64,000 nucleotides of DNA from HyVt-477 sp965224605 (GTDB lineage Bacteria > Pseudomonadota > Gammaproteobacteria > Thiotrichales > Thiotrichaceae). The DNA is taken from assembly GCA_965224605.1 (NCBI GenBank), contig CBDCZP010000008.1:1-64000 (forward strand), read 5' to 3'. A program made the position numbers and the translations under genes. Below the pieces are notes generated by a model. It searched no databases. It was not told where the DNA came from and was given only the letters and a program-made list of their open reading frames with translations. The stretch's first letter is position 1. Each line of letters starts with the position of its first letter. Positions 52,653 through 62,099 of the stretch are shown here, in pieces.

Positions 52653-54968
52653 ATGAGTAGAAAGATTGAGTTATTAGCGCCCGGTGGGGATGTTGAAGCG
52701 ATTAAAGCCGCAGTGATTGCTGGCGCTAATGCGGTGTATTGCGGTTTAGATAGGTTCAATGCCCGTAACCGCGCTTCTAATCTTTCTTTCGATGAGTTAA
52801 TCGGTGTTTTACGTTTAGCGCATAAATATGATTGTGAAGTGTTTTTAACCTTGAACGTGGTTATTTTAGAGCAAGAACTGCCTACGATGATTAAGCTGTT
52901 GAATAAGCTGGTTAACTCGGGTATTGATGGCATTATTGTGCAGGATTTAGGGGTTTTCAATTTAGTTAAAAAGTATTTTCCTACGCTCAATATTCACGCT
53001 TCCACTCAGATGACAACGCATAACGAAGGTCAGATTTTGTTCTTGTCTAAAATCGGAGCGACACGGGTGAATTTGTCGCGCGAGATGAATCTTCCTGAAA
53101 TCAAATCATTAACCGCCTTGGCACACGAAAACAATGTACTGACCGAAGTCTTTGTTCATGGTGCTTTGTGTATTGCATTTTCGGGTCAATGTTACTCTAG
53201 CTCTGTGAGCGTGGGTAACTCAGGAAACCGTGGGCGATGCAGCCAAGCCTGTCGTGATGAGTATGAAACAACCGCAGAAGGTCACCGTTTTCCGCTGAAT
53301 TTAAAGGATAATTCTGCCTACTTTGATTTGCCTGAATTGGTGGATGCAAAGGTTGATTCACTGAAAATTGAAGGCCGCATTAAAGGTGCACATTACGTGT
53401 ATACCGTCACCGATACGTGGCGTAAGCAAATCGATAAATTTGTTGAGACAGGAAAACTGCTTGCCGACGATTCTAACTTGCATCGCGTGTTCAACCGCGA
53501 CTTTACCAACTCATTTTTGCAGGGCGATCTAACGAAGGATATGTTTATTGACAGTCCTCGTGATTATAGTGTGCAGCACGCGGTTCAAAAACAAGGTGCC
53601 GTTTCCGTTGTTCACATTGAAGAGGTAAAGAAAGCGCTGTATTCCAAAAGGAACGCGCTGGGTGATGAGCTCTCTGAAAAAATTAAGTATCTGAGCATTG
53701 CTAAGCAATCTCTTGCCTTGGCTTTTTCTGGCAAGCTTGGTGAGCCTTTATGCTTAACCATAACGATTGGCGATAGTGGTAGTGATAACAATAAAAACCA
53801 TACTTTACACACTGAATCAAAACTCAGTGCCGCTAATAAAATGTCTATTGACCAAGCTATTTTAGAGAAACGATTCAAAAATTTCGCCACCTCTGGTTTT
53901 ACCCTTGCAGGCTTTGACTGCTCTGGTTTAGATAAAGATTTAAGCCTGCCTCTTAAAGAGCTAACGGTTCTTAAAAACAGTGCTGCTTTGTGGTTAAATA
54001 ATTCTGTTGAGCTTATTCCACACGTTGAAGTTCCTAAATTAGAGAAGAGCCTAGCCGCGACTCAAAGCGACGGCCGTAAATCAACCCTGTCAATTTTGAT
54101 TGCTGATGTTAAAGACATCCCTTTGTGTGATCTAACCTGTGCAGATGTGTACTTTAAACTGCCCGAAAGTTGGAAGAAAGACTGCAATAAGCACATTGAT
54201 ATTTTCTTAGAAAACCCTCGCTTGATTCCCTGGTTTCCTGCGGTATTGATCGGTAAGGATTATGATGAATCTGTGCGCTTGCTCGAACAGGTTCGCCCTG
54301 AACGCATTGTCAGCAATAACACAGGTGTTGCTTATAAAGCCTTTGAAATGGGTATTGAGTGGATAGCAGGTCCGTTCCTCAATACCACCAACTCCTACGC
54401 CCTGCTAACCTTAAAAGAAGAGTTGAACTGTGCAGGTGCCTTCATTTCAAATGAAATAAATCACCTACAAATTAAGAACATTGCGCGTCCTGATCACTTT
54501 AAATTGCTCTACAGTATTTACCACCCTATTCTGATGATGACGAGCCGTCAGTGTTTTTTCCAGCAAACGGTTGGCTGTAAAAAACCGAGTATTGAAGACG
54601 GCTGTATGTTGAAGTGTAAAAAGGCGACAACCATCACCAATGTGAAAGGCGTGTCGTTTGCTGTTGATAAACAAAGGGGCGGTTATCCAAGCATCTATAA
54701 CGATGAGCAATTCTTGAACTTTGATATTGTTAATGATTTGGAAGGCTTATTCGATGAGTTCTTTATTGATCTGACTAATATTGGTGCTGGCTCTAAAGCC
54801 GAGCTAGATAAAGCACAGCTGATTGAACATTTTGAGAATTTCTTAAACGGTGATGTCGATGGAGACAGCATCAACAACATCACCAAAAACAAGCGTGAAC
54901 AAGCGCAGCAACAACTCAGCGACATGATTACCGTCTCGACCAACGCGCAATATAGCCAAGGGCTTTAG
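52653..54968 (+). CDS. rlhA: U32-family protein, RlhA-like 23S rRNA hydroxylase
   Basis: 771 aa. N-terminal U32 barrel: ELLAPGGDVEAIKAAVIAGANAVYCG, VNLSREMNLPEI, EVFVHGALCIAFSGQC, GNRGRCSQACR with the clustered cysteines, and DSLKIEGRIK. A later region carries further conserved cysteines near the C-terminus (CFFQQTVGCKKPS, DGCMLKC). E. coli RlhA (YdcP) hydroxylates 23S rRNA C2501 and is somewhat shorter (about 650 aa). The assignment rests on family features and length; other U32 proteins share the barrel. Confidence 0.8.
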   Translation: MSRKIELLAPGGDVEAIKAAVIAGANAVYCGLDRFNARNRASNLSFDELIGVLRLAHKYDCEVFLTLNVVILEQELPTMIKLLNKLVNSGIDGIIVQDLGVFNLVKKYFPTLNIHASTQMTTHNEGQILFLSKIGATRVNLSREMNLPEIKSLTALAHENNVLTEVFVHGALCIAFSGQCYSSSVSVGNSGNRGRCSQACRDEYETTAEGHRFPLNLKDNSAYFDLPELVDAKVDSLKIEGRIKGAHYVYTVTDTWRKQIDKFVETGKLLADDSNLHRVFNRDFTNSFLQGDLTKDMFIDSPRDYSVQHAVQKQGAVSVVHIEEVKKALYSKRNALGDELSEKIKYLSIAKQSLALAFSGKLGEPLCLTITIGDSGSDNNKNHTLHTESKLSAANKMSIDQAILEKRFKNFATSGFTLAGFDCSGLDKDLSLPLKELTVLKNSAALWLNNSVELIPHVEVPKLEKSLAATQSDGRKSTLSILIADVKDIPLCDLTCADVYFKLPESWKKDCNKHIDIFLENPRLIPWFPAVLIGKDYDESVRLLEQVRPERIVSNNTGVAYKAFEMGIEWIAGPFLNTTNSYALLTLKEELNCAGAFISNEINHLQIKNIARPDHFKLLYSIYHPILMMTSRQCFFQQTVGCKKPSIEDGCMLKCKKATTITNVKGVSFAVDKQRGGYPSIYNDEQFLNFDIVNDLEGLFDEFFIDLTNIGAGSKAELDKAQLIEHFENFLNGDVDGDSINNITKNKREQAQQQLSDMITVSTNAQYSQGL

Positions 54969-54986
54969 GACAAATCACCTAAGCTC

Positions 54987-55721
54987 ATGACAACTTCCGT
55001 GCCAAGACAAAAAGAATCACCCGAAGCATTGCCGATTTTGTACTCATTACAACATTGCCCTTACGCTATGCGTGCAAGGCTGGGTATTTTATTAGCTCAA
55101 CAACCCGTTATGTTGCGCGCTATCACCATGCACGGTAAACCTGACGAAATGTTGACTGCCTCTCCGAAAGGAACAGTGCCAGTGTTAGTTGTTGATTCTG
55201 ATCGTGTGATAGATGAAAGTTTGGACATCATGCTGTGGGCGCTAACGCGCAATGATCCACAAAACTTGCTGTATTCTCGCCAAGACTCAAACCCACGTAC
55301 AGATCAAGCCACAGATCAAGAAACAGACCAAAACGAAGCGTTACCCGAAATGCTAAAAATAATTCAAGAAAATGACACCCAATTCAAGCCCAGCCTAGAA
55401 AATTACAAACGCGCTAAGCGTTTTCATCATGCCTCAGAAGAAGCTGACCGCCAAGAATGCGAGCCATTTATTCAGCGCTTGGAGAGTCGTTTAACTCAGC
55501 ATGATTTCTTTATGGGGCCAACGCCTAGCTTGCTCGATTATGCGCTACTGCCTTTTGTTCGTCAGTTCTCTAAAGTGAACCGACCGTTGTTCCGAGAAGG
55601 CCCTTACACGAATTTACGACGCTGGTTGGATCACCATTTACAAAGCCAATTGTTTGCGAAAGCTATGTTCAAATACCCATTATGGTTAGAGAGCCATGAA
55701 GTGTTTATATTCGGAGAATAA
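54987..55721 (+). CDS. glutathione S-transferase family protein
   Basis: 244 aa. N-terminal thioredoxin-like domain with LQHCPYAMRARLGI (Cys-type active site) and GTVPVLVVDSDRVIDESLDIM (glutathione-binding cis-Pro and ES), then an all-helical C-domain with FFMGPTPSLLDYALLPFVRQF. A Gln/Asp-rich insertion (about 105-118) lies between the domains. It begins 18 bp after rlhA, likely cotranscribed. Substrate unknown. Confidence 0.88.
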   Translation: MTTSVPRQKESPEALPILYSLQHCPYAMRARLGILLAQQPVMLRAITMHGKPDEMLTASPKGTVPVLVVDSDRVIDESLDIMLWALTRNDPQNLLYSRQDSNPRTDQATDQETDQNEALPEMLKIIQENDTQFKPSLENYKRAKRFHHASEEADRQECEPFIQRLESRLTQHDFFMGPTPSLLDYALLPFVRQFSKVNRPLFREGPYTNLRRWLDHHLQSQLFAKAMFKYPLWLESHEVFIFGE

Positions 55722-55958
55722 GTTACTTCGTCTCGATACCCACCTTATAAAAGTCCTACTTCCTGTTGGCTTTTTCATAATCACTACACCTGTAATGATC
55801 ATTAAAAGACTTTGTCTGGAACTAAAGTCGAGAACAATTGCCGACACCCATTAATAACAAGGTTTACCGAAAGAAGCATAGTGGAAACGGGAGTTTCCTT
55901 ACTCTGCTCCCAAATGGGAATTTGGGAGCCAGATTAGTATGAATCTGGATAATGAAGG

Positions 55959-56155
55959 CAGGGCTGTTCAATGCTAGCTTTTTATCGTACAAGTGTAACC
56001 AATACACGTTTCTGGTAGGTCGGATAAGCGATAGCGCCATCCGACAAACAGTTTGAATTCAGCATCTTGTCGGATGGCGTTCCTTATCCGACCTACCAGA
56101 AACATAGATAAAACCCTATTTTGGGAGGGCTAGTCAGTAGCATTGAACAGCCCTG
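55959..56155. mobile_element. MITE with 18-bp terminal inverted repeats and 10-bp target duplication
   Basis: Ends CAGGGCTGTTCAATGCTA and TAGCATTGAACAGCCCTG are exact inverted complements. ATAATGAAGG lies directly outside both ends (55949-55958 and 56156-56165), a clean target-site duplication. Inside sits a family-1-like palindrome (56014-56097). No coding capacity. The spacer 55722-55958 shows no gene. Confidence 0.85.
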
Positions 56156-56174
56156 ATAATGAAGGGGGTATTAT

Positions 56175-56852
56175 TCACTCAATATCTTCCAGTTCAAACT
56201 TATACCCAATTCCATAAACCGAATGGATCGGCTCTTTTTTAGGCATCATGCCTTTGAGTTTTTGTCTTAGTTTTTTCACATGGCTATCAACGGTTCGGTC
56301 ACTCACTATTCGACCGTCTTTATAGATATAATCCATCAGTTGCTGGCGTGTATAAATACGCCCAGGTTGGGAAATTAACATTTCCAATAATTGAAACTCA
56401 ATCAAGGTCAATTCTAGTGAACTATCCCCATAAACCACTCTATGGCTTTCTGAAATAAGATACAAACTAGTTTCATTCGATTCTTTCGGTGCAAATCGGC
56501 GTAATACGGCTTTCACACGAGCGACTACTTCTCTGGGGCTGAACGGTTTACAGATGTAATCATCTGCACCCATTTCCAAACCCAACAGCCGGTCAATTTC
56601 TTCAACTTTAGCCGTTACCATGATGATGGGAATATCTGAATGTTTGCGTAATTCTCGACAGATGGTGATGCCATCGATACTGGGCAACATAATATCAAGT
56701 AGCACTAAATCAGCGGGATTATTAAGTAACCAGGTTAACGCTTCAGCACCATCGGCAATTGTATGCACTGTGAAACCATTTAAGGTGAGATACTCTTGCA
56801 AAACTCTGGAGATTTTTTCTTCATCTTCAACAATGACTATCTTAGAACCCAT
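56175..56852 (-). CDS. OmpR-family response regulator, BaeR-like
   Basis: 225 aa. Receiver domain with DE (VEDEEKI), phosphorylated Asp in LVLLDIMLP, Thr/Lys at VTAK and CKPFSP; winged-helix domain with ELTLIEFQLLEML, SDRTVDSHVKKLRQKL, VYGIGYKFE. Partner of the histidine kinase, 2 bp downstream of its stop. OmpR/PhoB-type regulators bind direct repeats at 11-bp spacing, so it is one candidate for the CACATT regulon in this window; that link is inference only. Confidence 0.9.
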   Translation of the reverse strand: MGSKIVIVEDEEKISRVLQEYLTLNGFTVHTIADGAEALTWLLNNPADLVLLDIMLPSIDGITICRELRKHSDIPIIMVTAKVEEIDRLLGLEMGADDYICKPFSPREVVARVKAVLRRFAPKESNETSLYLISESHRVVYGDSSLELTLIEFQLLEMLISQPGRIYTRQQLMDYIYKDGRIVSDRTVDSHVKKLRQKLKGMMPKKEPIHSVYGIGYKFELEDIE

Positions 56853-56854
56853 GG

Positions 56855-58567
56855 TTATGTGCCCTCCTGGCTATGATGTAGGGAGTGTATCGGGTGTAGT
56901 GGGAATAGAGGTAGAGTAACTTGAATACGCAAACCGCCCAACTCAGAATGATCCGCAATCATTGATCCTTGATGAGCTTCAACAATATTTTCAGAGATGG
57001 CAAGCCCTAATCCAGAACCACCTGTTTTACGATTCCGAGAAGATTCAACGCGATAAAGCCTGTCAAAAATAAGAGCCAATTGTTCACTACTTACTCCCGG
57101 TTTTGAATCAGCCCAGCTAATAAGTATATTATCTGCAACCTTTTCTACTTCAATTCGTAGCGTTCCCGGGGCATCGGTATAGCGTAAACTGTTCTGCATC
57201 AGGTTGGTGAATAATTGTGTCAATCGCTGATAATCCCCAACAATAGTAAAGGGTTCAGGTTTGACTTCAAATTCGATTTTTATTTGACCTGCTTCAAGTG
57301 CATTAGCTTTTGTTTCTACTACATCATCGATAATTTCCTGAATATCAATGTTTTCCATTTTGTAGCTTAAAGCACCCAAATCAGACAAGGTAAGCTCATT
57401 CAGGTCCGCTATAAGACGTGATAGCTGCTTGGTTTCGGTATGTAGAGAAGCTAATGACTCTGGCGTGGCGCTGCGTACACCATCAAGTATAGCTTCTATC
57501 TCGGCTTGCAAGATAGCCACAGGTGTTCGTAATTCATGCGAGATATCTGCAATCCATTGCTGCCGAGCATTCAAGCTCTTTTGTAAGGTATTAGCTAATA
57601 AATTGAAGTTGTTTGCTAAATCTCCCAGCTCATCACCACTCTTGTAGTTCAACTGATGCTGATAGTCACCCGCTATTAATTTTTTTGCTCCTTTGTCTAG
57701 CAGACAAATAGGTTTTATCATCCGAGCAGCAAGCAGTAATGCGGTAATAATCGAAAGCAATACCAGTCCCAAAGATGCCCAAGCATAGTTCCGATATTGT
57801 TGACGAGAGAAAATCTGATCAAGTTGGTCAGTTAATCTTTCCTTGGGAATCAACCCCAAATAACCCACCGTTTTTTTATTCAATAAAATCGGTTTCCAGT
57901 GCGCCTTATTAAAGATTTCAGGATTACCTAGAACCATTTTTTTTCTTTCATCTGCTAAAAACAAGGCATTGTTAAAGGAAAAAGCAGTCGATCCTGCAGG
58001 CGGTCTTCGAGGATTTCGGGGAGGAAAAGCCCCCGGTCGTGGGGGTTTGGAACCCAAACCCTTAATAGGGACTAGGAGGCTTGGGGGAGGAAAAGCCCCC
58101 GGTCGTGGGGGTTTGGAACCTGACGACATATCACCAGGTGGTCGATGAAAATCAGGCGGAGGACGGAAACCTGGTGGCCTGCCGTTGTGTGGAGGAGGCG
58201 GTCGAGACCCTGCTGCTCCATGAGAAAGTGGTGGAGGTGGCGGTGGTCTTCCCTTTGAACCCGGCTTGCCAGTGATAACATACTTATTCATGAGACGACT
58301 CCAACGATAATGCTCAGTATGAATCCACTCCCAATTACCTCGTGATTCGTATAGAGTCGCCAACTCTTCTATCATCGGTATAAGTTTAGCTTCCTCTACT
58401 TGCTGCACATAGTCAGAAAACCCCCGCCGAAAGCTCCAGCTATTTAGCAAAAACAAGCTTAGCGTGAGTAATATATTTATCCCTACGATGGCAAATACAA
58501 CTTTATGTCGAATACGTAGTTTCAAAATGCTGAATTCGGATGTGCTAAATAATACATGGTATTTCAA
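56855..58567 (-). CDS. sensor histidine kinase, BaeS-like, with Pro-rich periplasmic insert
   Basis: Up to 570 aa from TTG 58567; a TTG at 58525 (LKLRIRHKVVF) is equally likely and matches BaeS better. One membrane helix, a BaeS-like sensor start (FRRGFSDYVQQVEE, ESRGNWEWI), then about 100 residues of Pro/Gly/Arg-rich sequence, more sensor, a second membrane helix, HAMP, DHp ISHELRTPVAILQAE (phospho-His) and a CA domain (LMQNSLRYT, GGSGLGLAI). The Pro-rich part contains GSKPPRPGAFPP twice, from a 66-bp tandem DNA repeat. The insert is absent from classical BaeS and may change the ligand sensed. Confidence 0.88.
   Translation of the reverse strand: MKYHVLFSTSEFSILKLRIRHKVVFAIVGINILLTLSLFLLNSWSFRRGFSDYVQQVEEAKLIPMIEELATLYESRGNWEWIHTEHYRWSRLMNKYVITGKPGSKGRPPPPPPLSHGAAGSRPPPPHNGRPPGFRPPPDFHRPPGDMSSGSKPPRPGAFPPPSLLVPIKGLGSKPPRPGAFPPRNPRRPPAGSTAFSFNNALFLADERKKMVLGNPEIFNKAHWKPILLNKKTVGYLGLIPKERLTDQLDQIFSRQQYRNYAWASLGLVLLSIITALLLAARMIKPICLLDKGAKKLIAGDYQHQLNYKSGDELGDLANNFNLLANTLQKSLNARQQWIADISHELRTPVAILQAEIEAILDGVRSATPESLASLHTETKQLSRLIADLNELTLSDLGALSYKMENIDIQEIIDDVVETKANALEAGQIKIEFEVKPEPFTIVGDYQRLTQLFTNLMQNSLRYTDAPGTLRIEVEKVADNILISWADSKPGVSSEQLALIFDRLYRVESSRNRKTGGSGLGLAISENIVEAHQGSMIADHSELGGLRIQVTLPLFPLHPIHSLHHSQEGT
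58018..58120. repeat. 66-bp-period tandem repeat inside the kinase sensor coding region
   Basis: A 37-bp unit (GAGGAAAAGCCCCCGGTCGT...TTTGGAACC) occurs identically at 58018-58054 and 58084-58120. Period 66 bp = 22 codons, so gain or loss keeps frame. Confidence 0.8.
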
Positions 58568-58873
58568 ATATCATCTCAAGCCCCAGAGGGCTCTTATTGT
58601 ACTGTTAATTAAGTATTTGAAAACATCAAATCAAGAAATAACTATTAAGATTGCTCCCGCCTTTCTTACTACAACACTAAGATCCGGGCTTCGGAGGGGA
58701 AGCGCAGAAGAGATTATAAACTGCACCCTTAATCGTAGCATTAAGGAAAACGAGAGCAATTTGAATAGTTGCTTGTAAATAATGGGTTCTTTTCTTTTAA
58801 GAAGTCTGGTTAAGTCTAAACTTTCTGGAAGCGATGCTTTAGCTTCGCCTAAAGTGTTGATTATAAACACCGT
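58568..58873. other. intergenic spacer with weak repeat fragments
   Basis: No gene is supported. It contains a GGGGAAGCGCAGAAGAG stretch, then a family-2-like module (GCGAGCCTAAAGGCTCACTTCC) that runs to about 58900. A frame at 58874-59137 lacks family features and was not called. Confidence 0.4.
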
Positions 58874-59127
58874 ATGGCGAGCCTAAAGGCTCACTTCCAA
58901 TACAAAAACTTCATCAATTTCCTTAAGAAAACCCTAGTTAAGTATATGGGTAAGTATATAGGAATGATTGATTCAGAAGATGGAAGGAATGTGCAAAAAA
59001 TAAGGAAGTTCACAACATATCTTTTGACAGAATACGAACCTCAAATCACCCGTGTCTCTGGCTTCAAAACAATCGAAAACTTCTATATCACTGCTGTTAC
59101 TGCCATCAAGGAGGAGCGACATACGGG

Positions 59128-59466
59128 CTACAAGTAGAATAATTGTTTGATCTGTTTGCCAACGAGGGTTTTATCATCGTCACTTAATTCGCCTATTTGA
59201 CGCAGAATTAATCTGTCATCCAGGGTAAACAACTTCATCCTCACCAGAGAAGGAGATGGCAAACCCGCAGCATCAAGATTGTTGATGACTTGATCCAAAG
59301 GCCATGCAGATTGTTTGGCGCTGGTTATCATAGCAAGGACACTGTGCCCGATGGGTTGATTGAATTGTTTTTTGTCTGATAATACGAGAGCAGGGCGACG
59401 TTTAGAAGTCGCTCTATCAGTAAATGGAAACGGCACCACAACAACACTAAACGCATCAAAGCTCAT
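59128..59466 (-). CDS. MazF/PemK-family toxin
   Basis: 112 aa from ATG 59466, spaced 7 nt from GAGGAA; ATG 59481 is an alternative. MazF fold: VVVVPFPFTDRATSKRRPALVLSD, HSVLAMITSA, LPSPSLVRMKLFTLDD. An mRNA interferase restrained by the AbrB-type antitoxin whose gene overlaps by 11 bp. Confidence 0.85.
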   Translation of the reverse strand: MSFDAFSVVVVPFPFTDRATSKRRPALVLSDKKQFNQPIGHSVLAMITSAKQSAWPLDQVINNLDAAGLPSPSLVRMKLFTLDDRLILRQIGELSDDDKTLVGKQIKQLFYL

Positions 59467-59686
59467 TATAGGCTTCCTCATCCGCTATCGAATTCCATTC
59501 GCTTAATGTATCTGTTAATGCTTCTGCAAAGTTTAGATCAATGGGGGTAGATTTTCTGAGGTAAACACGATTTTCCTTAATATCAAAAGCAATATTGTCC
59601 CCAGCATTGATAGCTAGCACCTCACGAACGGATTTTGGAATAGTTGCCTGATACTTGCTAGTAAGTTTGCTGGTAGCCGTTGACAT
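59456..59686 (-). CDS. AbrB/MazE-type swapped-hairpin antitoxin
   Basis: 76 aa from ATG 59686 (AGGA site); the ORF extends further without support. SpoVT/AbrB fold: SKLTSKYQATIPKSVREVLAI, GDNIAFDI-ENRVYLRK. The acidic tail (SEWNSIADEEAYNEL) would bind MazF. Autoregulation expected. Confidence 0.85.
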   Translation of the reverse strand: MSTATSKLTSKYQATIPKSVREVLAINAGDNIAFDIKENRVYLRKSTPIDLNFAEALTDTLSEWNSIADEEAYNEL

Positions 59687-59811
59687 GTTTAATCCTGTGT
59701 ACATTGCAGCAATGGGTAATACTAGCATTACCCATTACCATAGACAAACTTTTCGTTGCCATTCTACCCTCCCCAGCCCTCGGCAAGTTGTCACTCTGAA
59801 TAGGGCATTCT

Positions 59812-60819
59812 TCAAATCACTGTAGGCTCTGGCTCCAAAGCAATCGAAAATTTTTCTTGCACTGACTGCATAACAGCTTCCGCTACTGCCCACAGTTCAT
59901 TGCCGCTCGCCCCGCCATGGTTTACCAAGACAAGAGCGTGCTTGTCATAAACACCTGCTAGCCCCAGTTTGCGTCCTTTCCAGCCACATTCATCAATTAA
60001 CCATGCCGCTGATGTTTTCATCCCTCCATTATGTTGTGGATAGCCGGGGAGCGCTGGGTGCTTTTCTTTTAAAAGTGTCCATTCTGAATCTGCCAAAATA
60101 GGGTTTTTAAAAAAGCTGCCTGCATTACCAATAACCGCCGGATCAGGTAATTTACTTTGCCTGATACGAATAATGGTATCGCTAATCAGTCTGGATGATA
60201 GCGACTGCCCTGCTAGTTGATCTCCCACACCCGCGTAAGCCGTTTTCCATTCAGGCTTATGCGGCAATCTAAAGGTTACGGCTGTTATTAAATATCGACC
60301 CGGTTCAACCGATTTAAAAAAACTATCGCGATAGGCAAACTGGCATTCGGTCACATCAAACTGACGACTCTCGCCTGAGTCTAAATCTATCGTATCAATA
60401 GCATGCAAACGATCTACTAGCTCAACACCATAAGCCCCAATATTCTGTACCGGAGCAGCACCTACCGAACCGGGAATCAACGATAGGTTTTCTAATCCTG
60501 CATAGCCTTGATCAATAGTCCAACGGACAAAATCATGCCACACCTCGCCGGCTCCCGCCTGTACATAACTGGCTTCATTATCTTCTGAGATTAGCAGCCT
60601 GTCTTGCAAATTTATATGCGCGACTAATCCCGGATAATCATTTTTAAACAATAAATTACTACCACCACCCACGATCAAATACGGTAAATCATTTTGTTTA
60701 CGCCAAGCAATGAGCTCTGACACATCATCAAGGTTATTAATGTCAGTAAAATACCGCGCAATTGATGCCACACCGAATGTGTTGTAGGGCTTTAGAGAAA
60801 CATTCTCGGTTAGTTTCAT
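59812..60819 (-). CDS. murB: UDP-N-acetylenolpyruvoylglucosamine reductase
   Basis: 335 aa, type I MurB. N-terminal PYNTFGVASIARYF, FAD loop VGGGSNLLF, GYAGLENLSLIPGSVGAAPVQNIGAYGVEL, FAYRDSFFK (type I Tyr loop), GNAGSFFKNP (catalytic Ser), C-terminal AWLIDECGWKG and HALVLVNHGGAS. It reduces the enolpyruvyl ether to UDP-MurNAc in peptidoglycan synthesis. It starts 3 bp after the dehydrogenase stop, the last gene of the ratA operon. Confidence 0.95.
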   Translation of the reverse strand: MKLTENVSLKPYNTFGVASIARYFTDINNLDDVSELIAWRKQNDLPYLIVGGGSNLLFKNDYPGLVAHINLQDRLLISEDNEASYVQAGAGEVWHDFVRWTIDQGYAGLENLSLIPGSVGAAPVQNIGAYGVELVDRLHAIDTIDLDSGESRQFDVTECQFAYRDSFFKSVEPGRYLITAVTFRLPHKPEWKTAYAGVGDQLAGQSLSSRLISDTIIRIRQSKLPDPAVIGNAGSFFKNPILADSEWTLLKEKHPALPGYPQHNGGMKTSAAWLIDECGWKGRKLGLAGVYDKHALVLVNHGGASGNELWAVAEAVMQSVQEKFSIALEPEPTVI

Positions 60820-60822
60820 TGA

Positions 60823-61722
60823 CTACTCGCCGCCATGCTCTTCTTGCTTGGCTTGGTTAATACCGTCAAATTGACGAATTAACACAGAAGTATCTTGTCG
60901 CTGACAACCTTTTTCTTGCAACTTTTCATACTCACCATCAACCATTTTTGCCAACGGTAAATCCAGCCCGTGTTTCTGTGCCTCATCCAGACAAATACCC
61001 AAATCTTTACGCATCCAGTCCACTGCAAACCCAAAATCAAATGCTCCATCCATCATGGTTTGCGTTCTGTTGATCATCTGCCAAGAGCTTCCCGCTCCAT
61101 GCTGTAAAGCCTCTAGAATAGTCTCAGCACTAAGCCCTGACCTCTTGGCTAATTCCAAACCTTCGGATAAGCCCTGCAAAACACCCGCCACACAAAGTTG
61201 GTTAACCATTTTGCAACGCTGACCATCGCCTGATTTACCTACATGTTTTATCGCCTTGGCGTAACTCGCAATGACTATTTTAGCCTGCTGATAGGTTTTC
61301 TCATCGCCACCCACCATAACAGTCAGCACGCCCTGCTCTGCACCTGCTTGACCACCAGAAACAGGAGCATCCAGAAAACTAGAGCCATGTTCTTGAGACT
61401 TGTCAGACAAAAGCTCTGCCAGAGTTGCTGACGTTGTGGTGTGATCAATGAGAAGGGTGCCCGGCTGGATAGAGTCAAATATGCCGTGGTAAATTTCCTT
61501 AACGTCATTATCGTTTCCTAAACAAGTGACCACTATGTCTGCCTGGTGGACTGCATCTGCGAAATTAGTGGTTATATTTCCTCTGTGCTCATATTCAGCA
61601 AGCCATTTCTCAGCCACAGCGGCGGTACGATTATAAACCGTCACTTCAAAGGCTTTACCCAGCAAATGCCCTGCCATCGGGTAGCCCATCGTACCTAAAC
61701 CAATAAAGGTAACTTTCTTCAT
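60823..61722 (-). CDS. NAD(P)-dependent beta-hydroxyacid dehydrogenase (HIBADH/GLYR family)
   Basis: 299 aa. GLGTMGYPMAGHL dinucleotide motif, VYNRT, then DAPVSGGQAGAEQGVLTVMVGG and the catalytic Lys region GKSGDGQRCKMVNQL, and DWMRKDLGICLDEA. It reduces or oxidises 3-hydroxy acids or glyoxylate/succinic semialdehyde; substrate not set. Its start overlaps the RnfH stop by 4 bp (ATGA). Confidence 0.9.
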   Translation of the reverse strand: MKKVTFIGLGTMGYPMAGHLLGKAFEVTVYNRTAAVAEKWLAEYEHRGNITTNFADAVHQADIVVTCLGNDNDVKEIYHGIFDSIQPGTLLIDHTTTSATLAELLSDKSQEHGSSFLDAPVSGGQAGAEQGVLTVMVGGDEKTYQQAKIVIASYAKAIKHVGKSGDGQRCKMVNQLCVAGVLQGLSEGLELAKRSGLSAETILEALQHGAGSSWQMINRTQTMMDGAFDFGFAVDWMRKDLGICLDEAQKHGLDLPLAKMVDGEYEKLQEKGCQRQDTSVLIRQFDGINQAKQEEHGGE

Positions 61723-62099
61723 TGGGTTTTAGCCTTAGCATCTTTAGAGCCATCAGCTTTACCAGAGCCATTAGCTTTACCAGAATCCTCAGTTTTGCCA
61801 CCACCTTTAGCCATTTTTTTGCCTTCCGCAGCGCGCTTTTTTCGTACCTCTTTGGGGTCTGCAATTAATGGGCGATAAATCTCAATACGATCTTTATCTC
61901 TCAGGGTTTGAGTCAATTTAGTTAGTTTTCCAAATAGACCTACTTTATTCTTTGTCAAATCAATATCAGGGTATTCTTTTAACACCCCGGATTGTTCAAT
62001 AGCACTCTCTACCGTTATCCCTTCATCCACTTGGAATGACAATAAAGTCTGCTCATCAGCCAAGCCGTAAACCACTTCAACTTGTATTTGACTAGACAT
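61719..62099 (-). CDS. rnfH: RnfH-family ubiquitin-like protein
   Basis: 126 aa. IQVEVVYGLADEQTLLSFQVDEGITVESAIEQSG, VGLFGKLTKLTQTLRDKDRIEIYRPL-ADPKEVRKKRA, the RnfH/RatB signature. The tail is Lys/Gly/Ser-rich and longer than usual (about 35 residues). It overlaps ratA by 8 bp in the conserved ratA-rnfH order. Confidence 0.92.
   Translation of the reverse strand: MSSQIQVEVVYGLADEQTLLSFQVDEGITVESAIEQSGVLKEYPDIDLTKNKVGLFGKLTKLTQTLRDKDRIEIYRPLIADPKEVRKKRAAEGKKMAKGGGKTEDSGKANGSGKADGSKDAKAKTQ

Noticed and set aside
58874..59137. 87-codon plus-strand frame ending in the MazF stop region
   Set aside because: No family features, start lies in a repeat fragment; a shorter ATG start at about 58946 could be real but nothing supports it.
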